This document shows positions 34,512 to 43,547 of a stretch of 64,000 bases of DNA, in pieces. The position numbers and the translations under genes were made by a program. The number at the start of each line of letters is the position of its first letter. Positions within the stretch are counted from its first letter, which is position 1. The notes beneath the pieces are model-generated. The model did no database searches and was not told where the DNA came from. It saw only the letters and a program-made list of their open reading frames with translations. The DNA lies in assembly GCA_947588965.1 (NCBI GenBank), contig CANQAN010000009.1, forward strand, positions 1 through 64,000, given 5' to 3'. Source of the stretch: an uncultured Helicobacteraceae bacterium (lineage in GTDB: Bacteria > Campylobacterota > Campylobacteria > Campylobacterales > Helicobacteraceae).

Positions 34512-35516
34512 TTAATTTTGTTGCTGTGCTTGTAAAGATGTGATGGCAATCACGCCGACAATATCTTCGCTACTGCAGCCACGAGAGAGATCATTGACGG
34601 CTCCCGCAATCCCCTGTGTGATTGGACCGTAAGCCTCTGCATTGGCAAGACGTTGCGTGAGCTTGTAGCCGATATTTCCAGCATCCAAATCAGGAAACAC
34701 AAGGACATTAGCATTTCCTGCAATCTTACTATCGGGTGCTTTTGACTTCCCGACACTTGGCACGATTGCCGCGTCAAGTTGAAACTCACCATCAAGAGCA
34801 ATATCGGGAGCTTCTTCTTGCGCGATTCGTGTGGCTTCAATTACTTTATCCACATCGGGATGTTTTGCGCTTCCTTTTGTTGAATGTGAGAGCATGGCGA
34901 CAACAGCCTTTTTTCCAACAAGGGATTCAAAGCTTTTTGCAGAATCAATTGCAATAGAGGCTAATTCTTGGGGATTGGGATTTTGGACTAATCCACTGTC
35001 TGCAAAAACAAAGATTCCTCTCTCTCCATAGTTACAATTTGGAACAATCATGAGGAAAAATGTAGAGACAAGTTTTGAACTTGGCTTTGTGCCTAAGATT
35101 TGCAAAGAGGCACGTAAAACATCTGCAGTGGAATTCACGGCCCCTGCGACCATCCCATTAGCGACTTTTGACTTCACGAGTGCGACGCCAAAATAGAGTG
35201 GATTTTCTAAGAGAAGCGCACGTGCTGAAGATTCACTCAAACCTTTGTGTTTGCGTAATTTCACAAACAATTCCACATAGGATTCTAGTTCATCGCAACT
35301 CTTTGGATTGATAAAAACAGCATCTTTGAGGTCTAATTGCTTCTCACTTGCGCGCTTTTGAATCGCGACAGAATCGCCAATCAAAATAATCTTAGCAATT
35401 TTTTCTTTGAGTGCAATATGTGCTGCTTCTAATGTTCTTAAATCTTCTGTTTCGGGCAGAACAATTGTTTGCAGATTTGCCTTTGCTTTTTCCTTAATTT
35501 CTTGAATAAAGTCCAT
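34512..35516 (-). CDS. pta: Phosphate acetyltransferase (short form)
   Basis: A 334-residue single-domain Pta, lacking the N-terminal DRTGG/BioD domains of the long E. coli enzyme. Typical segments are VLPETEDLRTL, GMVAGAVNSTADVLR and SRGCSSEDIVGV. It makes acetyl phosphate from acetyl-CoA. I used ATG 35516, preceded by AAAAAGG; the in-frame ATG 26 codons earlier gives a non-family hydrophobic extension. It is in line with ackA. Confidence 0.95.
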   Translation of the reverse strand: MDFIQEIKEKAKANLQTIVLPETEDLRTLEAAHIALKEKIAKIILIGDSVAIQKRASEKQLDLKDAVFINPKSCDELESYVELFVKLRKHKGLSESSARALLLENPLYFGVALVKSKVANGMVAGAVNSTADVLRASLQILGTKPSSKLVSTFFLMIVPNCNYGERGIFVFADSGLVQNPNPQELASIAIDSAKSFESLVGKKAVVAMLSHSTKGSAKHPDVDKVIEATRIAQEEAPDIALDGEFQLDAAIVPSVGKSKAPDSKIAGNANVLVFPDLDAGNIGYKLTQRLANAEAYGPITQGIAGAVNDLSRGCSSEDIVGVIAITSLQAQQQN

Positions 35517-35601
35517 CTTGTGCCTTTTTATTAAGATTTTATCTATTGTAAGATTTTTTAGAAAAAATCCTATTAAAAAGGGTAAAAAATGCAAAAAAAA
35601 A

Positions 35602-36870
35602 TTATAAGTGTGTAAATTTTTCTCTTAAGATCTTTTTGCCAAGTTCCACTCCCGGTTGGCTATATGTATCAATTTGTAACAATATACCCACACAAGAGGT
35701 GAGAAGTTCATAATAAAAAATCAAGGCTCCAACGCTTTCTTCGTTGAGGTTGTCAAGTGTGATAGAATCAACGGGGACATTTTGGGCGATAATGCTTTCT
35801 TTCGTGGAAATGCATTGAAGCTTTAGAAGTTGATTAAAGGATGTTTGATTGACAAAGTCGGTGGATTCTAGTCCTTCTAGGCTAATATCGGGGATGTAAA
35901 GCGGGGTTTGCGAGAGATTTTCCACACTAAGAAAAGTGACGGTTTTGTTAGCGGGACCTTGCATGATGAGTTGCAAAAATGAGTGTTGATCGATGCTACC
36001 AATCAGAGCAATTGGTGTGAGTCCGCGCTTTTGCTCATAGACATCAAGTTTGCCAAGAGATTCCCCCCATAGCTGTACATACCAAGCGTTAAAATGCGCA
36101 AAAACACTTCCATAAGAAAAGAGGACGTTAATAGGGTAAGTGTTTTCGTTTTTGGTTAAAAATAGGGCTTTTTTTAGGATATTATCTCTTCTTTCATGAA
36201 AAAAACGGTGGCTGATGGTTGCGGCTCCCTCTAAGATGGCTTGAATATCATAACCTAGAATTGCTAAAGGTAGAAGCCCAATAGCACTCAAAACAGAGAA
36301 TCTCCCGCCAATATTTGGGGCAATGGTTATGTGATTGATATTTTCTTTTATGCTCCATTTATGAAGGGGGGAATTTTCGTCAGTGATAGTTAATAGATGG
36401 TGTTTGCGATCGCTTTTAAGAAGTGAAAAACGTGCAAGAATGTACTTAAAAAGCGAGGTTGTCTCAATCGTAAGCCCCGATTTAGAAATGACAATAAATA
36501 GTGTGTCTTCATATTTAATGCGTCTCATATCCTTGCGAATCATAATTGGATCGGTGTGCTCAATGAAGCGCAATTTGATCTTTTTGCGTGAGGTTTGATG
36601 AGACAAGAGAGAGTCTATCGCCTTTGTCCCAAGAGAGCTTCCACCGATTCCTATAATAATGATATTATTAATAGAATCTAAAAAAGATTCTTGCTCTCTA
36701 AGGTAGGCAAAAATCGCGTCATTCTTAGCAAAAGGCAAGTCATAATAGCCACTTAATTGGCTGTTGCGCTCTATGAGGACTTTTTGGAAAAATAAATCCA
36801 AATTATCCTTAGCAAAGAGGCTTGGTTGTGTGTGTAAGAAATTCTGGTAAGTATTGGATAGGTGGAGCAT
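35602..36870 (-). CDS. pgi: Glucose-6-phosphate isomerase (short type)
   Basis: A 422-residue Pgi with IIGIGGSSLGTKA, VISKSGLTIETTS and NIGGRFSVLSAIG. This is the shorter form seen in Campylobacter; the H. pylori enzyme is about 545 residues, so the two genera differ here. The ATG overlaps the gap stop by one base (TAATG). It interconverts glucose-6-P and fructose-6-P for gluconeogenesis and sugar synthesis. Confidence 0.93.
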   Translation of the reverse strand: MLHLSNTYQNFLHTQPSLFAKDNLDLFFQKVLIERNSQLSGYYDLPFAKNDAIFAYLREQESFLDSINNIIIIGIGGSSLGTKAIDSLLSHQTSRKKIKLRFIEHTDPIMIRKDMRRIKYEDTLFIVISKSGLTIETTSLFKYILARFSLLKSDRKHHLLTITDENSPLHKWSIKENINHITIAPNIGGRFSVLSAIGLLPLAILGYDIQAILEGAATISHRFFHERRDNILKKALFLTKNENTYPINVLFSYGSVFAHFNAWYVQLWGESLGKLDVYEQKRGLTPIALIGSIDQHSFLQLIMQGPANKTVTFLSVENLSQTPLYIPDISLEGLESTDFVNQTSFNQLLKLQCISTKESIIAQNVPVDSITLDNLNEESVGALIFYYELLTSCVGILLQIDTYSQPGVELGKKILREKFTHL

Positions 36871-37865
36871 TAAAGGTGTTGCCCTACGAAATGCGCCATA
36901 TCAACTAAGCGCATAGAATAGCCCCACTCATTATCATACCACGCAATCACCTTGAGTTGATTCTCTCCGACAACGGCCGTGCAGTCTGGCACAAAGATGC
37001 TACTATAGGGGCTTCCAATAAAATCTCCTGAAACACGTTTTTCTTCATCAATGAGGATTAAATCCTTAAAGTCTGTCTGCGCTGCTTGTTTGAAAGCTGC
37101 ATTAATAGAATCTTTACTCACGGACTTTTGTGTGATGCAAGTCAAATCCACAACGCTTACATCGGGTGTTGGCACACGAATCGCAAAACCATTGAGCTTT
37201 CCTTGTAATTCTGGCATGACAAGCCCAATAGCCTTTGCTGCACCTGTGGAAGTGGGAATCATATTGAGCGCAGCAGCACGTGCGCGACGCAAATCTTTAT
37301 GTTTAGAATCTAAGAGATTCTGATCGTTTGTATAGCTGTGGATTGTCGTCATTAAGCCACTAAGGAGAGTGAAGTTTTTGTGAATAACTTTGACTAAAGG
37401 CGCAAGGGCATTTGTCGTGCAACTCGCATTAGAAATGACCTTTTCGTCTTTGTATTGCAAATGATTTACGCCATAGACAAAGGTTGGCGTGTCTGTCGCG
37501 GGGGCAGAAATAACGACACGTTCAACGCCGCCATAGAGATGCGCACTTGCTTTGGTGATGTCATTGAACGCACCTGTGCATTCTATGACGAGCTTTGCGC
37601 CATATTTTCCAAAATTCAATTCTTTGATATCGCGAGAGCTTATGAGTGTAATATTTGTTTGTTTTCCGATTCTCAATGTGGTTTCATTGACTTTTTCTAC
37701 ATCGCTACTCTTTTGCACAGAATCGTATTTGAGTAAGTGAATGAGCGTGTCAATGGGCATTGTCGTGTTAATGGCAACAAGTTCTAAGTCTGTGCGATTA
37801 CCCAAAATTTTGCTGACGCATAACCCAATTCTTCCTGTTCCATTAATCGCAACTTTTAAAGCCAT
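36870..37865 (-). CDS. gap: Glyceraldehyde-3-phosphate dehydrogenase
   Basis: A 331-residue GAPDH. The NAD(P) loop is INGTGRIG (Gly-x-Gly-x-x-Gly, with T replacing the common F), the catalytic Cys is in SNASCTTN, and AIRVPTPDVSVVDL and WYDNEWGYS follow. AGGAGA precedes the ATG. It heads a gap-pgi-pta-ackA series. Whether NAD or NADP is used cannot be told from this alone. Confidence 0.96.
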   Translation of the reverse strand: MALKVAINGTGRIGLCVSKILGNRTDLELVAINTTMPIDTLIHLLKYDSVQKSSDVEKVNETTLRIGKQTNITLISSRDIKELNFGKYGAKLVIECTGAFNDITKASAHLYGGVERVVISAPATDTPTFVYGVNHLQYKDEKVISNASCTTNALAPLVKVIHKNFTLLSGLMTTIHSYTNDQNLLDSKHKDLRRARAAALNMIPTSTGAAKAIGLVMPELQGKLNGFAIRVPTPDVSVVDLTCITQKSVSKDSINAAFKQAAQTDFKDLILIDEEKRVSGDFIGSPYSSIFVPDCTAVVGENQLKVIAWYDNEWGYSMRLVDMAHFVGQHL

Positions 37866-38030
37866 AAACTCTCCTAATACAATCTGTTTATTGTCAATGT
37901 AAAGTGTGAGATTAATGGAAAAATCCTTAGAATTCCATATAAAAATGCAAAATCATTGGATTTTTGACTTAAAAAAGCAAGAAAATTGCCTATTTTTTTA
38001 AAAAAATTTTTAAAAATTGTAAAATTATGC

Positions 38031-38036
38031 TACAAT
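38031..38036 (+). promoter_or_regulatory. Candidate extended -10 of the HU gene
   Basis: TGCTACAAT about 37 bases before the ATG, behind a strongly A/T-tracted upstream region (37995-38025) that could act as an UP-like element. Good fit to Helicobacter vegetative promoters. Confidence 0.55.
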
Positions 38037-38072
38037 AATGAGTTTTTGAAACTAATAATGGAGGTTCTTAAA

Positions 38073-38369
38073 ATGAACAAGGCAGAGTTTGTTGAGTTGT
38101 TAAAGGAAGTTGGAGACTACGACACAAAGAAAGAGGCTGAAAAAGCAATTAGCGCATTTACTGCTGCAGTTGAAAAAGCACTTTCAAAAAAACAAAGCAT
38201 TGAGCTTGTTGGGTTTGGTAAGTTTGAGACTGTTCTTCAAAAAGGAAAAGAGGGGACAGTTCCCGGTACAAACAAAAAATACAAAACAAGCGACAAGTAT
38301 GTTCCAAAATTTAAGGCTGGAAAAGGTCTTAAAGATGCAGTTGCCCCTGCTAAAAAAGGCAAAAAATAA
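38073..38369 (+). CDS. hup: DNA-binding protein HU
   Basis: A 98-residue nucleoid protein beginning MNKAEFVELL, with the DNA-contact region (VGFGKFETVLQ, PGTNKKYKT) and a Lys-rich tail (APAKKGKK). Start chosen at ATG 38073 behind GGAGG; the longer upstream reading is hydrophobic and lies in the promoter. A hairpin follows the stop. Confidence 0.96.
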   Translation: MNKAEFVELLKEVGDYDTKKEAEKAISAFTAAVEKALSKKQSIELVGFGKFETVLQKGKEGTVPGTNKKYKTSDKYVPKFKAGKGLKDAVAPAKKGKK

Positions 38370-38376
38370 TTCTTCT

Positions 38377-38412
38377 TTCCCCCTTTCTTTTTCTTTGGGG
38401 GAATTTCTTCTT
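38377..38412 (+). terminator. Hairpin terminator after hup
   Basis: TTCCCCC and GGGGGAA form a 7-bp stem around a pyrimidine-rich 13-base loop, followed by TTTCTTCTTT. It lies 7 bases after the hup stop and 23 bases before the tRNA gene. Confidence 0.6.
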
Positions 38413-38434
38413 TATCATTAAATTTTATTGATTT

Positions 38435-38511
38435 GTCTTTGTAGCTCAGCTGGATAGAGCACACGATTCCTAATCGTGAGGTCATGCGTTCAAATCGCAT
38501 CAGGGACACCA
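38435..38511 (+). tRNA. tRNA-Arg (anticodon CCT)
   Basis: A 77-base cloverleaf. The acceptor stem pairs GTCTTTG with CAGGGAC (two G-U pairs), the D arm has GCTC/GAGC, the anticodon stem CACGA/TCGTG encloses loop TTCCTAA with anticodon CCT at 38469-38471, and the T arm is ATGCG-TTCAAAT-CGCAT. Discriminator A and an encoded CCA end the gene. It reads AGG arginine codons. Confidence 0.95.
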
Positions 38512-38645
38512 TGGTTTAAGGAAGTTTTGCGGAAATTCAAAGAAACTGTTTTTATGAAAAATTTAAAGCATAAATTTTACTTTTGTGCGTTAGAATGCTT
38601 CTTGCAAAACTTCAGTGTTTTGGATTATAGTTAAAAGGAATGAAT

Positions 38646-39275
38646 ATGTTTAAGTTAAGAACATTGCCATTTACAGAGATTGCAGGGTTAATCAGTAAGG
38701 AAACCTGCGAATATCATTATGGAAAACATCACCAAACTTATATCAATAATCTCAATAATTTGGTGAAAGGGACGGAGTTTGAAGCTCAAAGTTTGTTTGA
38801 CATTATCACAAAGGCGCAAGGAGGAATCTTTAATAACGCTGCTCAAGTGTATAATCACGATTTTTATTGGGACTGTGTGAGTCCAACACAGAGCTCAAGA
38901 AGCGCAGAGTTAGATGGAGAGATTAAGGGCTCTTTTGGTGGATTTGATAAATTTAAAGAAGCTTTTTTGAACGCTGCAACAACACTCTTTGGATCGGGTT
39001 GGTGCTGGGTTGTGTACAATCCAAAGGATAAAAAGCTAGAAATTAAACAAACAAGTAATGCGCAAACACCACTCACAGATGGTTTGATTCCGATTCTTGT
39101 GGTTGATGTGTGGGAACATGCCTATTATATCGATCACAGAAATGCGCGTCCTGCCTATTTAGAAAAATTCTTCAATCACATCAATTGGGAATTTGTCTCT
39201 AAGTCTCTAGAATGGGCTAAGAAAGAGGGGTTGAGTTCGGTGAATTTCTACATCAATTCCTTACACAAGGCTTAA
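38646..39275 (+). CDS. sodB: Iron superoxide dismutase
   Basis: A 209-residue Fe-SOD. Metal ligands are expected at His in EYHYGKHH, His in VYNHDFYWD, and Asp and His in DVWEHAYYID. The sequence closely follows H. pylori SodB. I prefer ATG 38646 to the in-frame ATG at 38640, because AAAAGGA abuts the latter. A 10-base inverted repeat with wide spacing lies between the tRNA and this gene. Confidence 0.96.
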   Translation: MFKLRTLPFTEIAGLISKETCEYHYGKHHQTYINNLNNLVKGTEFEAQSLFDIITKAQGGIFNNAAQVYNHDFYWDCVSPTQSSRSAELDGEIKGSFGGFDKFKEAFLNAATTLFGSGWCWVVYNPKDKKLEIKQTSNAQTPLTDGLIPILVVDVWEHAYYIDHRNARPAYLEKFFNHINWEFVSKSLEWAKKEGLSSVNFYINSLHKA

Positions 39276-39308
39276 GAGCAGTCTTTTGCTTTTGCGTTGC
39301 CTTATGGA

Positions 39309-40484
39309 TTAGTCCATTTGGCGTCGCAAAAATGCAGGAATATCTAAAACATCTTCATTGGCAAACTCATCGCCACTAACTTTTTTTCTCGCAGATAGTA
39401 AGCTTTCTTGACTGATTTTTTGACTCATGTCTTTTGGATTGACAAGTTTGAGTGTGGAGCCATCTTCTGTATTGGTAGAATTTTGCGCATCGTCGGTGCT
39501 TTGATGGGTATTATTGCGCTCAAAGCCTGTAGCTACGATTGTGATTCTCACCTTGTCTTTATCAACACTTGCATCTGTGGTTGTTCCGAATATAACCTCT
39601 GCTTGTTCATCAACACTATTGTAGATAATCTCCATAGCACTAGTGATTTCGGCGAGGGGATAGTCGGGATTGATGTAGAAATGCACCAACACCCCTCTTG
39701 CACCATTGATTGACAAGTCATCAAATAAGGGAGATTCAATAGCAACTTTAATCGCCTCTTTAGCGGCATCCGTGCCACTTGATTCGCCAATGCCCATAAG
39801 AGCCATTCCTTTATGACTCATAACGGTTTTAATGTCTGCAAAATCAACGTTAATGTCGCCCTTATTGTGAGATAAAATCACTCCGCTCATTCCATTAACG
39901 GCACGTGCAAGGACATCATCTACGATTCTGAAGCTGTCCTTTAATCCAAGATTTTTTTCAACGATGCTTGTGAGCTTCTCATTAGGGATTACGACAATAG
40001 AATCACTCTCTGCTTTAAGCTCTCTATAGCCCTCTTCTGCAAATTTTGCACGTGGTTTTCCTTCCCAGCGAAATGGTTTTGTGACAATAGAAATAGTGAG
40101 TGCGCCGACCTCTTTTGCGGCTTTAGCGATAACAGGAGCAGCGCCTGTCCCTGTTCCACCTCCAAGCCCTGCAGAAATGAATACAATGTCCGTCCCATCT
40201 AAGAATTGTTTGAGTTCCTCATAGCTCTCTAATGCCGCATCTTTACCAACTTGTGGGCGCATTCCTGCACCTAAGCCCTTTGTAAGTCTGGCACCAAGCT
40301 GAATCCTAATTGGCGCATTAGATGCACTAATGGCTTGTGCGTCTGTGTTGGCAATGGCAAGTTCAATTCCCTCATGAGTGCCTGTAGCAATGAGATGTTC
40401 TATCATATTTCCGCCGCCACCACCGACACCAATAACCTTGATTTTTGCCCCCATACTTAAATTTGCTTCTTGTACATCAACCAT
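39309..40484 (-). CDS. ftsZ: Cell division GTPase FtsZ
   Basis: A 391-residue tubulin homologue forming the Z-ring. The tubulin signature GGGTGTG is at residues 108-114, and the conserved C-terminal peptide LDIPAFLRRQ that binds FtsA is intact. ATG 40484 follows GAAGGGAG; the ATG at 40499 lies before that ribosome site and is not likely. It follows ftsA directly and converges on sodB with a 33-base gap. Confidence 0.98.
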   Translation of the reverse strand: MVDVQEANLSMGAKIKVIGVGGGGGNMIEHLIATGTHEGIELAIANTDAQAISASNAPIRIQLGARLTKGLGAGMRPQVGKDAALESYEELKQFLDGTDIVFISAGLGGGTGTGAAPVIAKAAKEVGALTISIVTKPFRWEGKPRAKFAEEGYRELKAESDSIVVIPNEKLTSIVEKNLGLKDSFRIVDDVLARAVNGMSGVILSHNKGDINVDFADIKTVMSHKGMALMGIGESSGTDAAKEAIKVAIESPLFDDLSINGARGVLVHFYINPDYPLAEITSAMEIIYNSVDEQAEVIFGTTTDASVDKDKVRITIVATGFERNNTHQSTDDAQNSTNTEDGSTLKLVNPKDMSQKISQESLLSARKKVSGDEFANEDVLDIPAFLRRQMD

Positions 40485-40502
40485 CTTTGCTCCCTTCAAA
40501 AA

Positions 40503-41933
40503 TTAAAACATTTGTGTTAATTTGTCCCATAATCTGCTCAAAACATTTCCGCCCTGATGATTAGGAATCTTTTTGATTTCTGTGATATCACTCAAGTCTT
40601 GCTTGATGTCTGCTGCGCTTTTTGGCACACTATTGACAGGATTTGAGAGATTCTGCGAACTCTCTTGTAGAGGATTGATTAAGGGAACACCTTTATATGA
40701 CATAGAATCCTCTTCTAATTTCTCATCACAATAGCGAATGTGTTTTTCAGAATCAATCTCGTATCTTGTGTATTTTCCGGATGCGTAGAGAATAAGTCCG
40801 ATTGCCGTTGCACATTCGGGACCTTTTAATTCCGTAAATGATCCATCAATCTCCACAGGCTTTGCAAGTCGTACAGGCATCGCAAATAAGCCATTTGCAA
40901 GCTGCTTAATTCCATCAAGCTGAATCATTCCTCCTGTGAGTACAACTCCACCACCAAGCTGTTCTTTGAGATTGCTACGCTCCAGAGATTTAGCAAGAAT
41001 CATAAGCGTCTCTTCAACGCGTGCATAGACGACATTGTGTACCGTTGCTAATGAAACTCTATGTTTTGAATCCTCATCGCCACCAATGCTTGGAATCTCT
41101 ATGGAATTTTCCGCATCATCTATTGTATTTGAGAAGCCACCGTATTGAATTTTGACTTGTTCTGCGATAGATTGTGGTGTGTGTAATGCCATCGCCAAAT
41201 CGTGTGTGATGTGATTTGAGCCAACACCCAAGAAGTCATTATAGCGCAGGGAATTTCCTGCATGAATCATCAACTCACAAGTGCTTCCGCCCATATCAAT
41301 ACAAGCGACACCTAAGCTCTTCTCATCTTCGCTTAAAACAGCAATAGAAGAGGCATAGGAAGCCAATACAATGTTTTCAATCTCAATCCCTGCTGATTTG
41401 ATGGCTTTTTTTAGATTTCCTAGACTTGATTTTTGCGCTGTGATTATGCGCACGGAAACTTCAAGTCTATTCCCGCTCATGCCCATAGGGTCGTCAATGA
41501 AGTCTTGATCGTCAAGTTTGAAATTATAAGGTAGAATATGAATCACCTCATATTCACTCGGAATTGATGCGTTATAAAGTGCTGTTTGAATGGCTCGATT
41601 GATTTCTTTGATACCAATTTCGCTATTTGGGATATTGACGACACCAGAGCTGTCTGTACTCTTTGTATAGGCACCAGAGACAGAAATGACGGCTTTGTTG
41701 ATGTTTGTTCCAGCGACGCGTCTTGCGTCATTAAAGGCGTCTTTAATGGCGCGACTTGCTTGTTCAATATTCGTGATTGAACCCTTTTTTAAGCCTTGCG
41801 ATTTGTGGAATCCTGTCCCATTAACGTGTGGAATGCCATCTCTACATGTAGCGATAATAACGCAAATCTTTGTAGAACCGATGTCAATTCCTAAAATAGT
41901 TCGCTCCAAATTCCTACCCCTAGTTTTGCTCAA
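40503..41933 (-). CDS. ftsA: Cell division protein FtsA
   Basis: A 476-residue actin-like protein tethering FtsZ to the membrane. ATPase-fold motifs ILGIDIGSTKICV, ACIDMGGSTCEL and VVLTGGMIQLDG are present, and the C-terminus LSRLWDKLTQMF is an amphipathic membrane-targeting helix. The start is not an ATG: TTG at 41933 follows AAAGAAG; a second TTG at 41909 follows AGGGGTAGGA and is a real alternative (468 residues). Confidence 0.94.
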   Translation of the reverse strand: MSKTRGRNLERTILGIDIGSTKICVIIATCRDGIPHVNGTGFHKSQGLKKGSITNIEQASRAIKDAFNDARRVAGTNINKAVISVSGAYTKSTDSSGVVNIPNSEIGIKEINRAIQTALYNASIPSEYEVIHILPYNFKLDDQDFIDDPMGMSGNRLEVSVRIITAQKSSLGNLKKAIKSAGIEIENIVLASYASSIAVLSEDEKSLGVACIDMGGSTCELMIHAGNSLRYNDFLGVGSNHITHDLAMALHTPQSIAEQVKIQYGGFSNTIDDAENSIEIPSIGGDEDSKHRVSLATVHNVVYARVEETLMILAKSLERSNLKEQLGGGVVLTGGMIQLDGIKQLANGLFAMPVRLAKPVEIDGSFTELKGPECATAIGLILYASGKYTRYEIDSEKHIRYCDEKLEEDSMSYKGVPLINPLQESSQNLSNPVNSVPKSAADIKQDLSDITEIKKIPNHQGGNVLSRLWDKLTQMF

Positions 41934-41981
41934 CTTCTTTAAAATCTACTAAAATTTACCTCTAAAGCCTCTTTAAACGCG

Positions 41982-43445
41982 CTACAACTTAGATTTTCTG
42001 ACAATTTTGTAAAGTTTTGATAAATGGTCCATGAAAGCCATTTCTACGAGTCTTGACTTCATTTGTGTCCCATTTTTTGTGATGAAATCTAATTTTTCCG
42101 CTATTATAGCAGAATTTTTGAATTTTTGGCTAAGAATTTCATATAAAACTACTTTATCTTTGAGTAAAACATAGCCTCTTTCTTCGGTTTTATCAAAAAG
42201 CTCTCTCATAAAATCCCGCGTTTCTTCGGCATTCAACCCATCAATCTTAACATCATCTTCGCGCCCGATATATCCAATATCTGTGCCTTTGAAATCTGCA
42301 AATTCTGCCTTTGCTTTTTCTTCTAAGAGCTGTGTCTTTTTAAAGGTGATAAAGTCTTTTGTCGCTTCAGGTTTGGCTGCCTCGTAAGTTTTTGGATGGC
42401 TTGGAATGATTTTTAGAATCTTAAGAACGATAAAGCCGTTTTTTGTTTTAATGGGCTTTAGTGTGTCGTTTTCTTTTGCTTGACTAAGGAGGTTGAATAC
42501 CTCTGCATCATAGCTAGAATCGCCCTCATAAAGCTCCAGTGTTTGCTCATTTTGGTTTTCTCCCTTACGCAAGGAGATGTATTTCTTTAGGGATTCCTTT
42601 TCGGCTTGAGAGAATCTATAATGTTCTAAAACTCTATCTTTAGCCTTTTCAAAGGGAATGAGTTGCCCCTCTGCATCAAGAAACTGATTTTTGAAATCTT
42701 CATAATATTTTTGGAGATTTGCATTGCTAACTTCTGTTTTTTCTAGGGGGATAGAGATTTGAGCGATTTTATAGCCACGTTCAGTTTGGTAGATGTCTTG
42801 ATTTTCTTTCCAATATTGCTTTGTCTCCTCTTCTGTGGGCTGAAATGTGATTTCAGATTGATGGAATATATGAATCTTTAGGTGATCGGTGCTGAAGATT
42901 GCGGCATTGATAGTGTCTGTTTCTAGCGGTGTGAGGGGAATATTGAGTAATGCATCAAGCTTTTGCAGCAAGATTCCCTCTTGCAATTCCTCTTCAAAAT
43001 CTTTGGGTCGCAATTGATTGTCCGCTAATGTGCGCTTGTAGATTTCTTCATCAAATTTTCCATTATTTTGAAAGGCTTTTGTGCTTGTGAGTGTGTTGAT
43101 AACTTCTTCTTGTGTTGTGCGCAAACCTAAATCATGGGCGTAGTTAAGCATTAATGCGCGTGAAATGAGTGTGTTGAGAGCCTGCTCCTCTATGCCGATT
43201 TTCTTAGCCTGTTCATCATCAAGTGCGCCATTAAACATTTGATTATAAACGCTATAGAGCCTTGCATATTCGCGTTGCAGTCTATCAATTGTGATTTGTC
43301 TGTCGCCAACAACGGCGACGGCATTGCTTGTGCTAGAGAAGCTAAAGCTCCCCCAACCAACAAATCCAGCGCCCAAAAATGCAAAGGAGCTAATCCAAAT
43401 CACCACCATAAGATATTTTTTGTGTTTTTGCATAAAGCCAATCAT
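41982..43445 (-). CDS. PpiD/SurA-like periplasmic chaperone with PPIase-type domain
   Basis: A 487-residue protein with an N-terminal membrane anchor (about residues 11-31) and a SurA-N-like segment starting VGDRQITIDRLQREYARLY. A divergent parvulin-type region (TKNGFIVLKILKI) lies near residue 345. It likely helps fold exported proteins at the inner membrane, as PpiD does. H. pylori has the same gene (HP0977, from memory) directly before ftsA. Confidence 0.85.
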   Translation of the reverse strand: MIGFMQKHKKYLMVVIWISSFAFLGAGFVGWGSFSFSSTSNAVAVVGDRQITIDRLQREYARLYSVYNQMFNGALDDEQAKKIGIEEQALNTLISRALMLNYAHDLGLRTTQEEVINTLTSTKAFQNNGKFDEEIYKRTLADNQLRPKDFEEELQEGILLQKLDALLNIPLTPLETDTINAAIFSTDHLKIHIFHQSEITFQPTEEETKQYWKENQDIYQTERGYKIAQISIPLEKTEVSNANLQKYYEDFKNQFLDAEGQLIPFEKAKDRVLEHYRFSQAEKESLKKYISLRKGENQNEQTLELYEGDSSYDAEVFNLLSQAKENDTLKPIKTKNGFIVLKILKIIPSHPKTYEAAKPEATKDFITFKKTQLLEEKAKAEFADFKGTDIGYIGREDDVKIDGLNAEETRDFMRELFDKTEERGYVLLKDKVVLYEILSQKFKNSAIIAEKLDFITKNGTQMKSRLVEMAFMDHLSKLYKIVRKSKL

Positions 43446-43547
43446 TGCTAAACTTCCTTATTTAAACGGTGCAAATGTCCTAAAATCTCTCAAATAATGT
43501 TTGTAATTCTACCCTAACAAATCTTTAAAAAGCAGTAAATTGTGGAT

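Noticed and set aside
38237-38512. Minus-strand open frame of 91 codons over hup end and the tRNA
   Set aside because: Its first part is the antisense of tRNA-Arg; this is a well-known spurious reading and has no ribosome site.
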